A stretch of DNA of 64,000 nt from contig NZ_WAAO01000001.1 of assembly GCF_008868005.1 (NCBI RefSeq), positions 558,001-622,000 of the forward strand, read 5' to 3'. Below are positions 25,476 through 34,095 of the stretch, piece by piece. The translations under genes and the position numbers were made by a program. Origin of the DNA: Microbacterium algeriense (GTDB taxonomy: Bacteria; Actinomycetota; Actinomycetes; Actinomycetales; Microbacteriaceae). The notes beneath the pieces are model-generated. The model was not told where the DNA came from. It did no database searches and was given only the letters and a program-made list of their open reading frames with translations. Every line of letters starts with the position of its first letter. Positions within the stretch are counted from its first letter, which is position 1.

Positions 25476-25892
25476 ATGAAGGGGAAGATCGGACTCGTCG
25501 TAGGACTCGGCGTCGGATACGTCCTCGGCACCCGTGCCGGGCACGAGCGCTATGAGCAGATCAAGACGCAGTGGCTGAAGGTGTGGCACCTCGACCCGGT
25601 GCAGGAGCAGGTCGAGAAGGTCAAGGATTTCGTCGGCGACAAGGCTGCAGCGGTGCCCGGCGCCGTGTGGACCGGCGCGGTGAAGGTCGTCAAGTCCGTC
25701 ACGGGCAGCGGCACTCCCGGCCAGAAGCTCGATGCCGTGATCGCCACGGGCAAGGAGGCCGCCGAAGAGGTGGCCGATGCGGCCGAGGACGCGATCGAGG
25801 AGGCCAAGGACTCTGCACAGGGCTCCTCCTCGTCGACCGCCGCGAAGAAGCCCGCCGCGAAGAAGTCCACGCCCACGAAGTCCGGCGAGTGA
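25476..25892 (+). CDS. YtxH-like membrane-anchored protein
   Basis: The 138-residue protein has a glycine-rich N-terminal helix (IGLVVGLGVGYVLGTRAGHERYEQI) typical of YtxH-type proteins. A predicted long amphipathic helix (VEKVKDFVGDKAAAV) follows, then a Lys/Ala-rich C-terminus (KKPAAKKSTPTKSGE). It is probably cytoplasmic-membrane associated; YtxH relatives are linked to general stress. GAGGAG lies before the ATG. It is followed at once by the Holin-X and DUF3618 genes. Confidence 0.7.
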   Translation: MKGKIGLVVGLGVGYVLGTRAGHERYEQIKTQWLKVWHLDPVQEQVEKVKDFVGDKAAAVPGAVWTGAVKVVKSVTGSGTPGQKLDAVIATGKEAAEEVADAAEDAIEEAKDSAQGSSSSTAAKKPAAKKSTPTKSGE

Positions 25893-25893
25893 C

Positions 25894-26301
25894 ATGACTC
25901 GCGGGTACCGTGATCGGGCCGACGACAGTCTGCTGACCCTGCTCGGCGACCTCCCGGAACTGGTCACGAATCTGGTCAAGGCCGAGATCGACGCCGCGAA
26001 GGCCTGGATCTCGCGCACGTCGAAGGACGCCGGCATCGGCTCGGTGTGGTTCCTCGTCGCGCTGTTCTTCCTGTTCTGGGCGGTGCCGGTGATCCTGGTC
26101 TTCGCGATCGCCGGGCTTTCGTCGTGGTGGCCGGTGTGGCTCTCGGCGATCGCGGTGTTCGGCATCCTGATCGTCGCCGTGCTGCTGTTCGCGCTGCTCG
26201 GCATCCTCAAGTTCCGCAAGGTCCTCAAGCGTCAGAACCCGGCGCAGGCCGTCGCCGAGGACATCCGAATCGTGAAGGAGGCCGGCGATGACGAATTCTG
26301 A
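25894..26301 (+). CDS. Phage-holin-like family membrane protein (actinobacterial Holin-X)
   Basis: The 135-residue protein has the N-terminal amphipathic region LLGDLPELVTNLVKAEIDAAKAWI and two long membrane helices (VWFLVALFFLFWAVPVILVFAIAGL and LSAIAVFGILIVAVLLFALLGIL). This is the layout of the Holin-X/DUF1469-type family. Despite the name it is a chromosomal envelope protein with no phage context here. It starts one base after the previous stop codon and overlaps the next gene by 14 bases. Confidence 0.75.
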   Translation: MTRGYRDRADDSLLTLLGDLPELVTNLVKAEIDAAKAWISRTSKDAGIGSVWFLVALFFLFWAVPVILVFAIAGLSSWWPVWLSAIAVFGILIVAVLLFALLGILKFRKVLKRQNPAQAVAEDIRIVKEAGDDEF

Positions 26302-26560
26302 GGCGCTGCCGCGCACCGCCGTTCCCGCAGGGATCATCGACCCCGTCACCTCGGCGCGCGCGGAGCTCAAGGCCGCTCTCGCCGCGATCGAGATCAAGGG
26401 CAACATCCCGCGCCGGGTCGAGAAGGCGTCCACGCGCGCCGTGGCGAAGGCCCGGGTCTACGCCGACCGCAATCCCGTCGGCGCGATCGCCGCGACGGTG
26501 GGCATCGCGGCGGCCGTCGGCGGCGTGGTCTGGGCCATCGCGAGGGCGATCGCGCGCTGA
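26288..26560 (+). CDS. DUF3618 domain protein
   Basis: The 90-residue protein has the DUF3618 pattern: SARAELKAALAAIE, then a basic segment, and a C-terminal membrane helix NPVGAIAATVGIAAAVGGVVWAIARA. It overlaps the 3' end of the Holin-X gene by 14 bases; the pairing of Holin-X and DUF3618 genes is common in actinobacteria. Function unknown. Confidence 0.75.
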   Translation: MTNSEALPRTAVPAGIIDPVTSARAELKAALAAIEIKGNIPRRVEKASTRAVAKARVYADRNPVGAIAATVGIAAAVGGVVWAIARAIAR

Positions 26561-26577
26561 TCCTTCGGCATCCCGGT

Positions 26578-26605
26578 ATCCCGCTGACAGCGGCGGTCGC
26601 GGGAT
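26578..26605. terminator. Possible hairpin terminator after the envelope trio
   Basis: ATCCCGC and GCGGGAT form a 7-bp stem with a 14-base loop, 18 bases after the DUF3618 stop and before the hemQ promoter. No T-run follows, so this is weak. Confidence 0.3.
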
Positions 26606-26641
26606 TAGCAGGTCCTGCGCAAACGAGGCAGACTGGGGGTC

Positions 26642-27322
26642 ATGATGTCCGAAGAGCGCGCTGAGAACCCGTCCGGCTTCACCCTCTGGGCCGTCTGGCG
26701 ACGAAACCCCGACGTCCCCGTCACCGAGACCGACTCGACCGAGCTCGAGACGATCGTCTCCTACGTCGAGGACTCCGGCGTGACCGTCCGCGGCTTCTAC
26801 GATGTCTCCGGGCTCAAGGCCGACGCCGACCTCATGGTCTGGCTGCACGGCGACACGGCGGAAGAGCTCCAGAAGGCGCTGCGTCGTCTGCGCCGCACCG
26901 AGTTGCTGCGCTCGCTCCTGCCGGTCTGGAACGTCATGGGGGTGCATCGCGACGCCGAGTTCAACCGCGCCCACGTGCCCGGCTTCCTCCGCGGCGTCGG
27001 CCCGAAGGACTGGCTCTGCCTGTACCCGTTCGTGCGCACGCCGGAGTGGTATCTCGCTCCCGAGGACGAGCGCCGCAAGATGCTGGCCGATCACGGGCGC
27101 AAGGGCGCCGCGTTCACGGGTGTCCTCGCCAACACGGTCGCCTCGTTCGCGCTCGGCGACTACGAGTGGCTGCTGCCGATGGAGGCCGACGAGCTCACCG
27201 ACCTCGTCGACATGATGCGCGACCTGCGCTACACCGACGCCCGCCTGTACGTGAAGGAGGAGGTGCCCTTCTACACCGGGCGCAGACTCCGGTTCGACGA
27301 GATCGCGGACGTGCTCCAGTAG
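26642..27322 (+). CDS. hemQ: Coproheme decarboxylase
   Basis: The 226-residue protein is of the chlorite-dismutase-like fold. It converts coproheme III to heme b by two H2O2-dependent decarboxylations. Family landmarks are the N-terminal GFTLWAVWRR, the YVEDSGVTVRGFYDVSGLKADADLMVWLHG block, the substrate-site region VRTPEWYLAPEDERRKMLADHGRKG, and YVKEEVPFYTGRR near the end. It defines the coproporphyrin-dependent route. A CAGACT box lies seven bases before ATG 26642; ATG 26645 follows directly. Confidence 0.9.
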   Translation: MMSEERAENPSGFTLWAVWRRNPDVPVTETDSTELETIVSYVEDSGVTVRGFYDVSGLKADADLMVWLHGDTAEELQKALRRLRRTELLRSLLPVWNVMGVHRDAEFNRAHVPGFLRGVGPKDWLCLYPFVRTPEWYLAPEDERRKMLADHGRKGAAFTGVLANTVASFALGDYEWLLPMEADELTDLVDMMRDLRYTDARLYVKEEVPFYTGRRLRFDEIADVLQ

Positions 27323-27327
27323 ACGAC

Positions 27328-28323
27328 ATGAGCACTCCCATCCGTCTGGGCACCCGCCGCAGCGCGCTCGCGCAGGCGCAGTCCGGTCATGTCGCCACCG
27401 CTCTCGAGGCCGTGACCGGCCGCCGCGTCGAGCTCGTCCCGATCACCAGCGAAGGTGACACCAACCGCGCATCGCTCTCCGAGATCGGCGGTCTGGGTAT
27501 CTTCGCCACCCGCCTGCGTGAGGCTCTCCTCGCGGGAGAATGCGACTTCCTGGTGCACTCCCTCAAAGACCTGCCGACCGCCGTGCCGGAGTCGCTCGTG
27601 ATCGCCGCGACGCCGCGACGCGAGGACGCCCGTGACGTGGTGCTCACCCGCACCGGCGTCCCGCTGCACGAGCTGCGGTCCGGCAGCTCCGTCGGAACCG
27701 GTTCCCCGCGGCGGATCGCGCAGGTTCGCCGGAGGGCTCCCCACGCGGAGGTCGTCGACATCCGCGGCAACGTCGATTCCCGCCTCGCGCGCGTGCTCTC
27801 GGGAGAGCTCGATGCCGTGATCCTCGCCGCCGCCGGGCTCTCGCGGCTCGGCACCGACTCGCCGCTGCGCCGTGAGGAGCTCGGGCTGGCGGAGTGGCCG
27901 ACCGCTCCGGGGCAGGGATCCCTCGCGATCGAGACCCGCGCCGACGCTCCCGAGGACCTGCGAGCGGCACTCGCTCAGCTCGATCATGAGGACACCCGGC
28001 TCGCGATCACGGTCGAGCGGGCCATCCTGGAGGGACTGGACGCGGGTTGTCAAGCCCCCATGGCCGCTCACGCCGAGGTCCAGGGCGCCGCGATCCGCGT
28101 CAGGACGGTCGTCTACGCCCCTGACGGCAGTCGCCGGATCGGGCTCGACGTCACGGAAGCCCTGAACGGGGAGTATATTCGTCGGAACGGCAGTGGCAAT
28201 GGTGCGGATGCTGCCGATGGTGCAGACCCGATGCACGCAGCGCGCGAGCTCGGGCTCGCTGTTGCCCGTCGGCTGCTCGATCAAGGGGCGGCCGACCTCG
28301 TCCCTCGAGAGCAATCCTCATGA
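27328..28323 (+). CDS. hemC: Hydroxymethylbilane synthase (porphobilinogen deaminase)
   Basis: The 331-residue enzyme joins four porphobilinogens. The dipyrromethane cofactor cysteine lies in LDAGCQAPMAAHA. LGTRRSALAQAQSG and SLKDLPTAVPE are typical, and GTGSPRRIAQVRRRAP forms the substrate site. It starts five bases after the hemQ stop. The C-terminal part has a Gly/Asn/Asp-rich insert (RRNGSGNGADAADGADP) not seen in the core family. Confidence 0.94.
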   Translation: MSTPIRLGTRRSALAQAQSGHVATALEAVTGRRVELVPITSEGDTNRASLSEIGGLGIFATRLREALLAGECDFLVHSLKDLPTAVPESLVIAATPRREDARDVVLTRTGVPLHELRSGSSVGTGSPRRIAQVRRRAPHAEVVDIRGNVDSRLARVLSGELDAVILAAAGLSRLGTDSPLRREELGLAEWPTAPGQGSLAIETRADAPEDLRAALAQLDHEDTRLAITVERAILEGLDAGCQAPMAAHAEVQGAAIRVRTVVYAPDGSRRIGLDVTEALNGEYIRRNGSGNGADAADGADPMHAARELGLAVARRLLDQGAADLVPREQSS

Positions 28324-29117
28324 CCACTTCCGAAATCAAGCAGGACCGACCGCTGGACGGCTGGCGCATTCTCGTGCCCCGTGGCGGGCCGTGGGGCGAC
28401 AGCGTCGCCGCGCGTCTGCGTGCGCTCGGCGCGGTGCCCGTGGTCGCTCCGCTGATCAACTTCGCCCCGACGACGGATCAGGCGACACTCGACGTCGCCC
28501 TCGCCCAGCTGGCCGCCGGCGAGTTCGACTGGCTGACGGTCACCAGTGCGACGACGGTCGACGTGCTGTTCGCGCACCGGGCCGTCGTGCCGCGGTCGAC
28601 GAAGATCGCCGCCGTGGGCGAGACCACGGCGGCCGCCCTGCAGGCCGTCGGCTACGAGGTCACCCTCGTCCCCGAGCAGGACAACTCCGCCGAGGGCATG
28701 GCGCAGCAGCTCATCGCCCTCGAGAAGGAGCCGCGCCGCATCCTCGCGCTGCGCAGTGAGATCGCGAAGCCGGTGCTCAGCAGGCTGCTCTCGGAGGCGG
28801 GTCACGACGTCCACGGTGTCGTCGCCTACCGCACGGTCGGCGTCCCGGTCACCGAGCGCATCCGGCGCGACGTGGAGAACGGTCGCATCAACGCCATCCT
28901 GATCACGAGCGGCTCGGTCGCCGAACAGGTGCGCGAGCAGTTCCCCGAGATCCCGGACGAGACGCTGCTCGCGGCGATCGGACCCCGCACCGCGAACGAC
29001 GCCCAGCGGGCCGGGCTGCCCGTGTCGGTGGTCGCGGACCGCCAGACGATCGACGCGCTGATCGACGCCGTATCGCACTTCACGCTTCCCCACGCGGCAG
29101 ACGAGTTCGCACCGTGA
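28320..29117 (+). CDS. hemD: Uroporphyrinogen-III synthase
   Basis: The 265-residue protein cyclises hydroxymethylbilane with inversion of ring D. This family is poorly conserved. Support comes from the N-terminal [33 protein letters not shown], the middle [17 protein letters not shown] and the C-terminal [19 protein letters not shown] with [24 protein letters not shown]. The location between hemC and hemB, with a 4-base overlap on each side, confirms the role. Confidence 0.92.
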   Translation: MTTSEIKQDRPLDGWRILVPRGGPWGDSVAARLRALGAVPVVAPLINFAPTTDQATLDVALAQLAAGEFDWLTVTSATTVDVLFAHRAVVPRSTKIAAVGETTAAALQAVGYEVTLVPEQDNSAEGMAQQLIALEKEPRRILALRSEIAKPVLSRLLSEAGHDVHGVVAYRTVGVPVTERIRRDVENGRINAILITSGSVAEQVREQFPEIPDETLLAAIGPRTANDAQRAGLPVSVVADRQTIDALIDAVSHFTLPHAADEFAP

Positions 29118-30091
29118 GCTTCCCCGAGACCCGCCTGAGGCGGCTGCGCCAGTCCCGAGCCGTTCGAGATCTCGTCCGCGAGACGTCGCTCGAGCCGCGG
29201 CAGCTCGTGCTGCCCCTGTTCGTCCGCGAGGGGCTGTCGGAGCCCGTCGCCATCGGGTCGATGCCCGGCGTCGCGCAGCACTCGATCGACTCGCTGCGGA
29301 AGGCCGCCGTCGAGGCGGCGGAGCAGGGCGTCGGCGGCGTGATGCTGTTCGGCGTGCCGGCGGTGCGGGACGCCCGGGGTTCCGGCGCCGATGACCCGGC
29401 CGGCATCCTCAACGTCGCGACCGAGGCGCTCGCGGCCGAGGTGGGCGACGCCCTCGTAGTGCAGACCGACCTCTGCCTGGACGAGTTCACCGACCACGGT
29501 CACTGCGGCGTGCTCGCTGCCGACGGATCGGTCGACAACGACGCCACCCTCGAACGCTACGCCTCGATGGCTCTCGCGCAGGCCCGCGCCGGGTCGCAGC
29601 TGCTCGGACTGTCCGGCATGATGGACGGCCAGGTGGCGCACATCCGCGCCGCGCTGGACGCCGAGGGGTTCACCGACACGATCCTCCTCGCCTACGCCGC
29701 CAAGTACGCGAGCGCCTTCTACGGGCCCTTCCGCGAAGCCGTCGACTCGCAGCTGACGGGCGACCGCCGCACGTATCAGCTCGACCCGGGCAACCGGCGC
29801 GAGGGCGTGCGCGAAGCTGTCGTCGATGAGGCGGAGGGTGCCGACATCGTCATGGTGAAGCCGGCGATGGCGTTCCTCGACGTGCTCCGCGAGGTGCGCG
29901 ACACCGTGAGCGTCCCGGTGTGGGCGTACCAGGTCTCCGGCGAGTACGCGATGATCGAGGCGGCGAGCGCGAACGGCTGGATCGACCGGCGAGGCGCCGT
30001 GCTCGAATCGCTGCTGTCCATCCGGCGGGCAGGTGCCGACGCGGTGCTGACCTACTGGGCCACCGAGGCCGCGCGCTGGCTCCGCGGCTGA
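29114..30091 (+). CDS. hemB: Delta-aminolevulinic acid dehydratase (porphobilinogen synthase)
   Basis: The 325-residue enzyme condenses two 5-aminolevulinates. Both Schiff-base lysines are present, in [16 protein letters not shown] and [14 protein letters not shown]. The metal loop reads [14 protein letters not shown]: two of the three zinc cysteines are kept and the middle one is Asp. The GTG start overlaps the hemD stop (GTGA). Confidence 0.95.
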   Translation: MSFPETRLRRLRQSRAVRDLVRETSLEPRQLVLPLFVREGLSEPVAIGSMPGVAQHSIDSLRKAAVEAAEQGVGGVMLFGVPAVRDARGSGADDPAGILNVATEALAAEVGDALVVQTDLCLDEFTDHGHCGVLAADGSVDNDATLERYASMALAQARAGSQLLGLSGMMDGQVAHIRAALDAEGFTDTILLAYAAKYASAFYGPFREAVDSQLTGDRRTYQLDPGNRREGVREAVVDEAEGADIVMVKPAMAFLDVLREVRDTVSVPVWAYQVSGEYAMIEAASANGWIDRRGAVLESLLSIRRAGADAVLTYWATEAARWLRG

Positions 30092-30145
30092 GTCCCGGCC
30101 GCCGAACGGCTCTCGGGTCCCGCAACGGCGGTTAGCCTGGAAGGG

Positions 30146-30199
30146 ATGCCGGGACGGCTCCGTGCATCGCTGAGGAGCATTCATGACCGACCGCAATGA
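30146..30199 (+). CDS. Possible leader ORF overlapping the hemL start
   Basis: ATG 30146 lies seven bases after a TAGCCT box (30133-30138), the spacing of the leaderless genes in this window. The frame encodes 17 residues ([17 protein letters not shown]) and stops 14 bases inside hemL in another frame. It may couple or dampen hemL translation, or simply be a chance frame. Confidence 0.3.
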   Translation: MPGRLRASLRSIHDRPQ

Positions 30200-31505
30200 C
30201 GACCTGTTCTCCGCTGCACGCGCGGTGATCCCCGGAGGGGTCAACTCCCCGGTGCGCGCCTACGGGTCGGTCGGCGGGACGCCCCGGTTCCTCGCTTCCG
30301 CGAAGGGAGCGACCGTCAGGGATGCCGCGGGGCGCGAATACGTCGACCTCGTCGCGTCGTGGGGTCCTGCACTGCTCGGACACGCGCACCCGGAGATCGT
30401 CGCGGCCGTGCAGGAAGCGGCGTCGCGCGGTCTGTCCTTCGGGGCGCCGACCGAGGGAGAGGTCGAGCTGGCGGCGCTGATCGCCGACCGCGTCCGCTTC
30501 GGCGAGACCCGGCCGATCGAGCGAGTGCGCCTGGTCTCCACCGGCACCGAGGCGACCATGACGGCGATCCGCCTCGCGCGCGGTGCCACCGGCCGCGATC
30601 TGCTCGTGAAGTTCGCCGGGCACTACCACGGGCACTCCGACGGACTGCTCGCCGAGGCGGGCTCGGGTGTCGCGACCCTGGCGCTCCCCGGTTCGGCCGG
30701 CGTTCCCGCCCCGATCGCCGCTCAGACGCTCGTGATCGGCTACAACGATCCGGAAGCGCTCGCTGCGGTGTTCGCCGAGCACGGCCAGCGCATCGCGGCG
30801 GTGATCGTGGAGGCGTCAGCGGCGAACATGGGCGTCGTCGCCCCGCTGCCCGGGTTCAACCGCCTGATCGCCGAGACCGCGCACGCCCACGGGGCCCTGA
30901 TGATCCTCGACGAGGTGCTCACGGGCTTCCGCGTGCACCCGGCCGGCTTCTGGGGTCTGCAGGCGGCGGCGGGGGAGGACTACCTGCCCGACATCTTCAC
31001 GTTCGGCAAGGTCGTCGGCGGCGGCATGCCCCTGGCGGCGCTGGGCGGCCGCGCCGAGGTCATGGACCTGCTGGCGCCGCTCGGCCCTGTCTACCAGGCG
31101 GGCACGCTGTCCGGGAACCCGCTGTCGGTGGCGGCCGGACTGGCGACGCTGCGCCTGGCCACGCCGGAGGTGTACACCACGGTGGATGCGGCATCCGCCC
31201 GTCTGTCGTCCGCGCTCGATTCCGCGCTGTCGACGGCGGGCGTGACGCACGCCGTCGCCTCGGCGGGGAATCTGTTCAACGCGTCGTTCCGTGCGTCGGC
31301 GCCGAGGAACTACGCGGAGGCGCAGGCTCAGGACTCCTTCCGCTACGCCCCGTTCTTCCATTCCATGCGCGAGCAGGGCGTCGCGCTGCCGCCGAGCGTG
31401 TTCGAGGCCTGGTTCCTCACGGCCGCGCACGGGGAGGACGAGCTGCGGCGGATCGAGGATGCGCTCCCGGCTGCCGCGCGCGCGGCCGCCGACGCCCGCG
31501 CCTGA
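30183..31505 (+). CDS. hemL: Glutamate-1-semialdehyde 2,1-aminomutase
   Basis: The 440-residue PLP enzyme makes 5-aminolevulinate. It has [13 protein letters not shown] at the N-terminus, the PLP lysine in [20 protein letters not shown], and [15 protein letters not shown] with the PLP-contacting Asp. The ATG has GAGGAG about seven bases upstream. A 91-base gap after hemB, with a TAGCCT box, suggests its own promoter at the end of the heme cluster. Confidence 0.95.
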   Translation: MTDRNDDLFSAARAVIPGGVNSPVRAYGSVGGTPRFLASAKGATVRDAAGREYVDLVASWGPALLGHAHPEIVAAVQEAASRGLSFGAPTEGEVELAALIADRVRFGETRPIERVRLVSTGTEATMTAIRLARGATGRDLLVKFAGHYHGHSDGLLAEAGSGVATLALPGSAGVPAPIAAQTLVIGYNDPEALAAVFAEHGQRIAAVIVEASAANMGVVAPLPGFNRLIAETAHAHGALMILDEVLTGFRVHPAGFWGLQAAAGEDYLPDIFTFGKVVGGGMPLAALGGRAEVMDLLAPLGPVYQAGTLSGNPLSVAAGLATLRLATPEVYTTVDAASARLSSALDSALSTAGVTHAVASAGNLFNASFRASAPRNYAEAQAQDSFRYAPFFHSMREQGVALPPSVFEAWFLTAAHGEDELRRIEDALPAAARAAADARA

Positions 31506-31526
31506 AGCACCTGCATGCCCACGGTC

Positions 31527-31611
31527 GCGCGCGGGGTCAGGCGATCGTGCGGAATCAGGCAGTTTGTGCGACAAAGTGCCTGATCCGGGCTGACTGCCTG
31601 ACCACGCGCGC
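31527..31611. repeat. Nested inverted repeat, TCAGGC family, copy B
   Basis: Outer arms GCGCGCGGGGTCAGGC (31527-31542) and GCCTGACCACGCGCGC (31596-31611) match at 15 of 16 positions. TCAGGC recurs at 31555 and GCCTGA ends at 31583, again 18 bases from the outer copies with a 29-base inner span. The inner hairpin continues with TTTGT/ACAAA. It probably also ends hemL transcripts. Confidence 0.75.
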
Positions 31612-31679
31612 ATGGATCGTTGTGTTCCTGTGAGCAACTTCCAGACAACTGGCAGCACGGCGCTGGCAGACTGGTGGAC

Positions 31680-32129
31680 ATGGTGACGTTGCTGCTGGAC
31701 CAGACGCAACTGGAGGTCGTGCTCTCGCCGATCGAGCGTGCCGCCACCTTCCACCGCGACAACCTCCGGATCGTGCGCGACACCATCACCAAGGTCCAGC
31801 TGACCGACGACGCCTGGACCTGGCTCCGCGGCGTCCCGAACCCGGGCACCCACATCCCCGGAGTCCTCGCGGCGGGAAGCTGGAAGGCCGCAGGCAGCCT
31901 CGACTTCGTGCTGATCCGCCGGCGGCGTCCGAGCGTCGTGATCGACCTCGAAGGCGACGAGCAGTACCGTCGACTGATCCTCACCACGCGGCACGGGCTC
32001 GCACTCACGCAGGCGCTGCGACTGGACGTGTCCGACGAGCCCGCGAACGTCGAGGAGATCGTGGCCACCGCGCCGACCCCCGTCTCGAAGGGCAGCCGCC
32101 GACCGGTCATCCGACCGCGACCGGCCTGA
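31680..32129 (+). CDS. Conserved hypothetical protein (149 aa)
   Basis: The soluble protein has a beta-rich pattern (VTLLLDQTQLEVVLSPIERAATF, SLDFVLIRRRRPSVVIDLEGDEQYRRLILTT) that resembles a bacterial PH-like fold, but no family can be named. The C-terminus is basic and Pro-rich (KGSRRPVIRPRPA). A CAGACT box lies seven bases before ATG 31680, as for hemQ. Upstream codons to 31620 are rejected. It converges with the ABC ATPase gene across a strong hairpin. Confidence 0.6.
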   Translation: MVTLLLDQTQLEVVLSPIERAATFHRDNLRIVRDTITKVQLTDDAWTWLRGVPNPGTHIPGVLAAGSWKAAGSLDFVLIRRRRPSVVIDLEGDEQYRRLILTTRHGLALTQALRLDVSDEPANVEEIVATAPTPVSKGSRRPVIRPRPA

Positions 32130-32141
32130 GCCCGGACGCGG

Positions 32142-32176
32142 AACGCCCTCCGTGACCCGTGGGTCCGGAGGGCGTT
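32142..32176. terminator. Bidirectional hairpin terminator
   Basis: AACGCCCTCCG (32142-32152) pairs perfectly with CGGAGGGCGTT (32166-32176), and the inner bases GACCC/GGGTC extend the stem. It sits between two convergent genes. Confidence 0.7.
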
Positions 32177-32193
32177 CGCGTCAGTGGCGGGGT

Positions 32194-34095
32194 TCAGCCG
32201 TGGTGGTGGTCGCCGTGGTGGTAGCCACCGTCGTGGTGGTCGCCGTTGTCGTGGTGCTCACCCTCGTGGTTGTCACCCTCGTCGTGGTGCTCGCCCTCTG
32301 GGGCATGCTCGGAAGCCGCTTCGGACTCGCCTGCCGGGGCGGACTCGTCGTCGCCGGCCAGCGGGACGGTGTCGATGACGCCCGTCGCGGCGACGCTCCA
32401 GTGCGCGCCTTCGGCGGCGTCCTCGGAGGACAGCGGGTAATCCCTGGGCTCATCCTCGTAGTACGCCCGTGCGGCGGCGGCCAGCATGGAGCTGACGGCG
32501 GCGGACCGGGGATCCTCTTCGGGCTGGTCTGCGGAAACGTCGGGGGTCTCGGCGGAGGAGGCATCGAGGTCGGCGAAGATCTCGACGCCGGCGTGGTCGC
32601 CGTCCTCCGATGCGACCTCCTCCGTCGTCTCCGTGGACGCTTCATCGTCGGTAGCGGCAGGAAGCGATGCGGCGGCCTCCGGCTCGCCGACCGCGGGGTC
32701 GACGGCGGCGACGGGAGCCGCCGCGCCGAACAGGATCTCGTCGAACGAGCGCGTCTCCTCAGCGGGTGCGTCGGCGGCGGGTGTTTCGTCGGCCGGCGCT
32801 TCGTCGGCGGGTGCGTCGGCGGCGGGTGATTCCTCCGCAAGCGCTTCGTCGACGGGTGCTTCGTCGGCAGGTGCGCCTTCGGTGGCGGGTGCCTCCTCGG
32901 CCGATGCTTCGTCGGCGGCGGGTGTTTCGTCAGCCTGCGCGTCTTCAGCATGCGCTTCGTCGGAGGGCGCATCTTCGACAGCCGCCTCGTCGACAGCCGC
33001 CTCGTCGACAGCCGCCTCGTCGGCGGGTGCGTCTTCGGTCGAGGCGGCCTCGGCGGGAGCGGCGGTGGCCTCGGCGGCCCAGGCTGCGGCGGCGGAGACG
33101 GGGATCGCGACGAGGGAGCCTTCGGCAGATCGCTCGGCCTCGACCGGGGTGCTCTGCGCAGCGGCGAGCGGGGCGGGCGCGGTCTCCGCCGGACGTGCGA
33201 GCCGGCCGCCGCGCATCAGGTCGATGAAGACGTCCTCGAGCGTGGGGCCGCGCTGGACGAGGGTGCTCAGGGCGATGCCGGCGTCTGCGGCGACGGCTCC
33301 GACCGTCCCGGCGTCTCCGCCGCGGACCGTCAGCCCCGAACGCAGCACCTCGATGTCGAAGCCCGCCGCGGCCAGGGCCACGGTGAGCGCCTCGCGGTCG
33401 GCGGCGTCCACGATGACGGACCCGCCGTTCGGATCGGCGAGCGTCTCGATGCCGCTGGCCAGGAGCAGCTGCCCCTTCGACAGGACGAGCACGTTGTCGG
33501 CGACCTGCTCGACCTCGCTCAGCACGTGCGACGACACGAGCACGGTGCGTCCCTCATCGGCGAGGCGGCGCATCAGGAGGCGCATCCATCGGATGCCCTC
33601 GGGGTCGAGTCCGTTGGCCGGCTCGTCGAAGACGAGAGCACCCGGGTCGCCGAGGAGCGCGTGGGCGACGCTCAGCCGCTGGCGCATCCCGAGCGAGAAG
33701 CCGCCGATGCGGGAGTCGCCCTCGCCCTCGAGCCCGACCAGGGAGAGGACTTCACCGACGCGCGCGAGCGGGATGCCGTTCGCCTTCGCGGCGATGGTCA
33801 ACTGGCGCTCGGCCGTCCGGCGCGGGCGGTAGACGGTCTCCTCGAGCACCGAGCCGATCGTGCGCAGCGGCTGACGCAGCTCCGCATAGGCGGTTCCGCC
33901 GATCGTGGCCGTGCCGGAGGAGGCGCGGACCTGACCGAGCAGGATGCGCAGCGTCGTGGTCTTGCCGGCTCCGTTCGGACCCAGGAAGGCCGTCACGGCT
34001 CCGGGCTCGACGCGGGCGGAGAAGTCCGAGACGGCGGTCACCTCATTGAAGCGCTTCGTCACGTGCGTGAACTCGAGCACCTGTCCTTCAGGCAT
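32194..34095 (-). CDS. ABC transporter ATPase with acidic repeat region and His-rich tail
   Basis: The 633-residue protein starts with a complete ABC ATPase of the ABC-2/drug-export (CcmA/DrrA) class: Walker A GPNGAGKTT, signature FSLGMRQRLSVA, Walker B ALVFDEPANGLDPEG and switch SSHVLSEVEQ, ending about residue 300. Some 330 further residues follow: an Ala/Glu/Asp repeat region (DEAPADE-like units, about 349-452), a short ordered-looking motif SFDEILFGAA, another at AARAYYEDEPRDYPLSSEDAAEG, and a final tail of about 38 residues with 13 His (EGEHHDEGDNHEGEHHD). No permease gene is nearby. The tail may bind Zn, Ni or Co. Low complexity but unbroken frame. Confidence 0.75.
   Translation of the reverse strand: MPEGQVLEFTHVTKRFNEVTAVSDFSARVEPGAVTAFLGPNGAGKTTTLRILLGQVRASSGTATIGGTAYAELRQPLRTIGSVLEETVYRPRRTAERQLTIAAKANGIPLARVGEVLSLVGLEGEGDSRIGGFSLGMRQRLSVAHALLGDPGALVFDEPANGLDPEGIRWMRLLMRRLADEGRTVLVSSHVLSEVEQVADNVLVLSKGQLLLASGIETLADPNGGSVIVDAADREALTVALAAAGFDIEVLRSGLTVRGGDAGTVGAVAADAGIALSTLVQRGPTLEDVFIDLMRGGRLARPAETAPAPLAAAQSTPVEAERSAEGSLVAIPVSAAAAWAAEATAAPAEAASTEDAPADEAAVDEAAVDEAAVEDAPSDEAHAEDAQADETPAADEASAEEAPATEGAPADEAPVDEALAEESPAADAPADEAPADETPAADAPAEETRSFDEILFGAAAPVAAVDPAVGEPEAAASLPAATDDEASTETTEEVASEDGDHAGVEIFADLDASSAETPDVSADQPEEDPRSAAVSSMLAAAARAYYEDEPRDYPLSSEDAAEGAHWSVAATGVIDTVPLAGDDESAPAGESEAASEHAPEGEHHDEGDNHEGEHHDNGDHHDGGYHHGDHHHG
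32197..32310 (-). repeat. His/Asp/Gly-rich 3' repeat of the ABC ATPase gene
   Basis: Repeated GGTGGT and GTCGTGGTG-type triplets encode clusters HH-D/E-G-D/N, with 13 His in about 38 residues at the extreme C-terminus. The DNA is simple-sequence-like and should be prone to length changes. Confidence 0.6.
32740..33050 (-). repeat. Coding repeat region for Ala/Asp/Glu-rich units
   Basis: Imperfect units of about 15-24 bases (GCGGGTGCTTCGTCGGC variants) encode DEAPAD, DEAAV and DETPAAD blocks. Three nearly identical 15-base units lie at 32983-33030 (DEAAVDEAAVDEAAV). Confidence 0.6.

Noticed and set aside
25894..26301. Holin-like gene as a sign of a prophage
   Set aside because: No other phage gene is nearby; Holin-X plus DUF3618 is a common chromosomal pair in actinobacteria.
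32152..32829. Val- and Gly-rich plus-strand frame
   Set aside because: It is the antisense reading of the His-rich and acidic repeats in the ABC ATPase gene.
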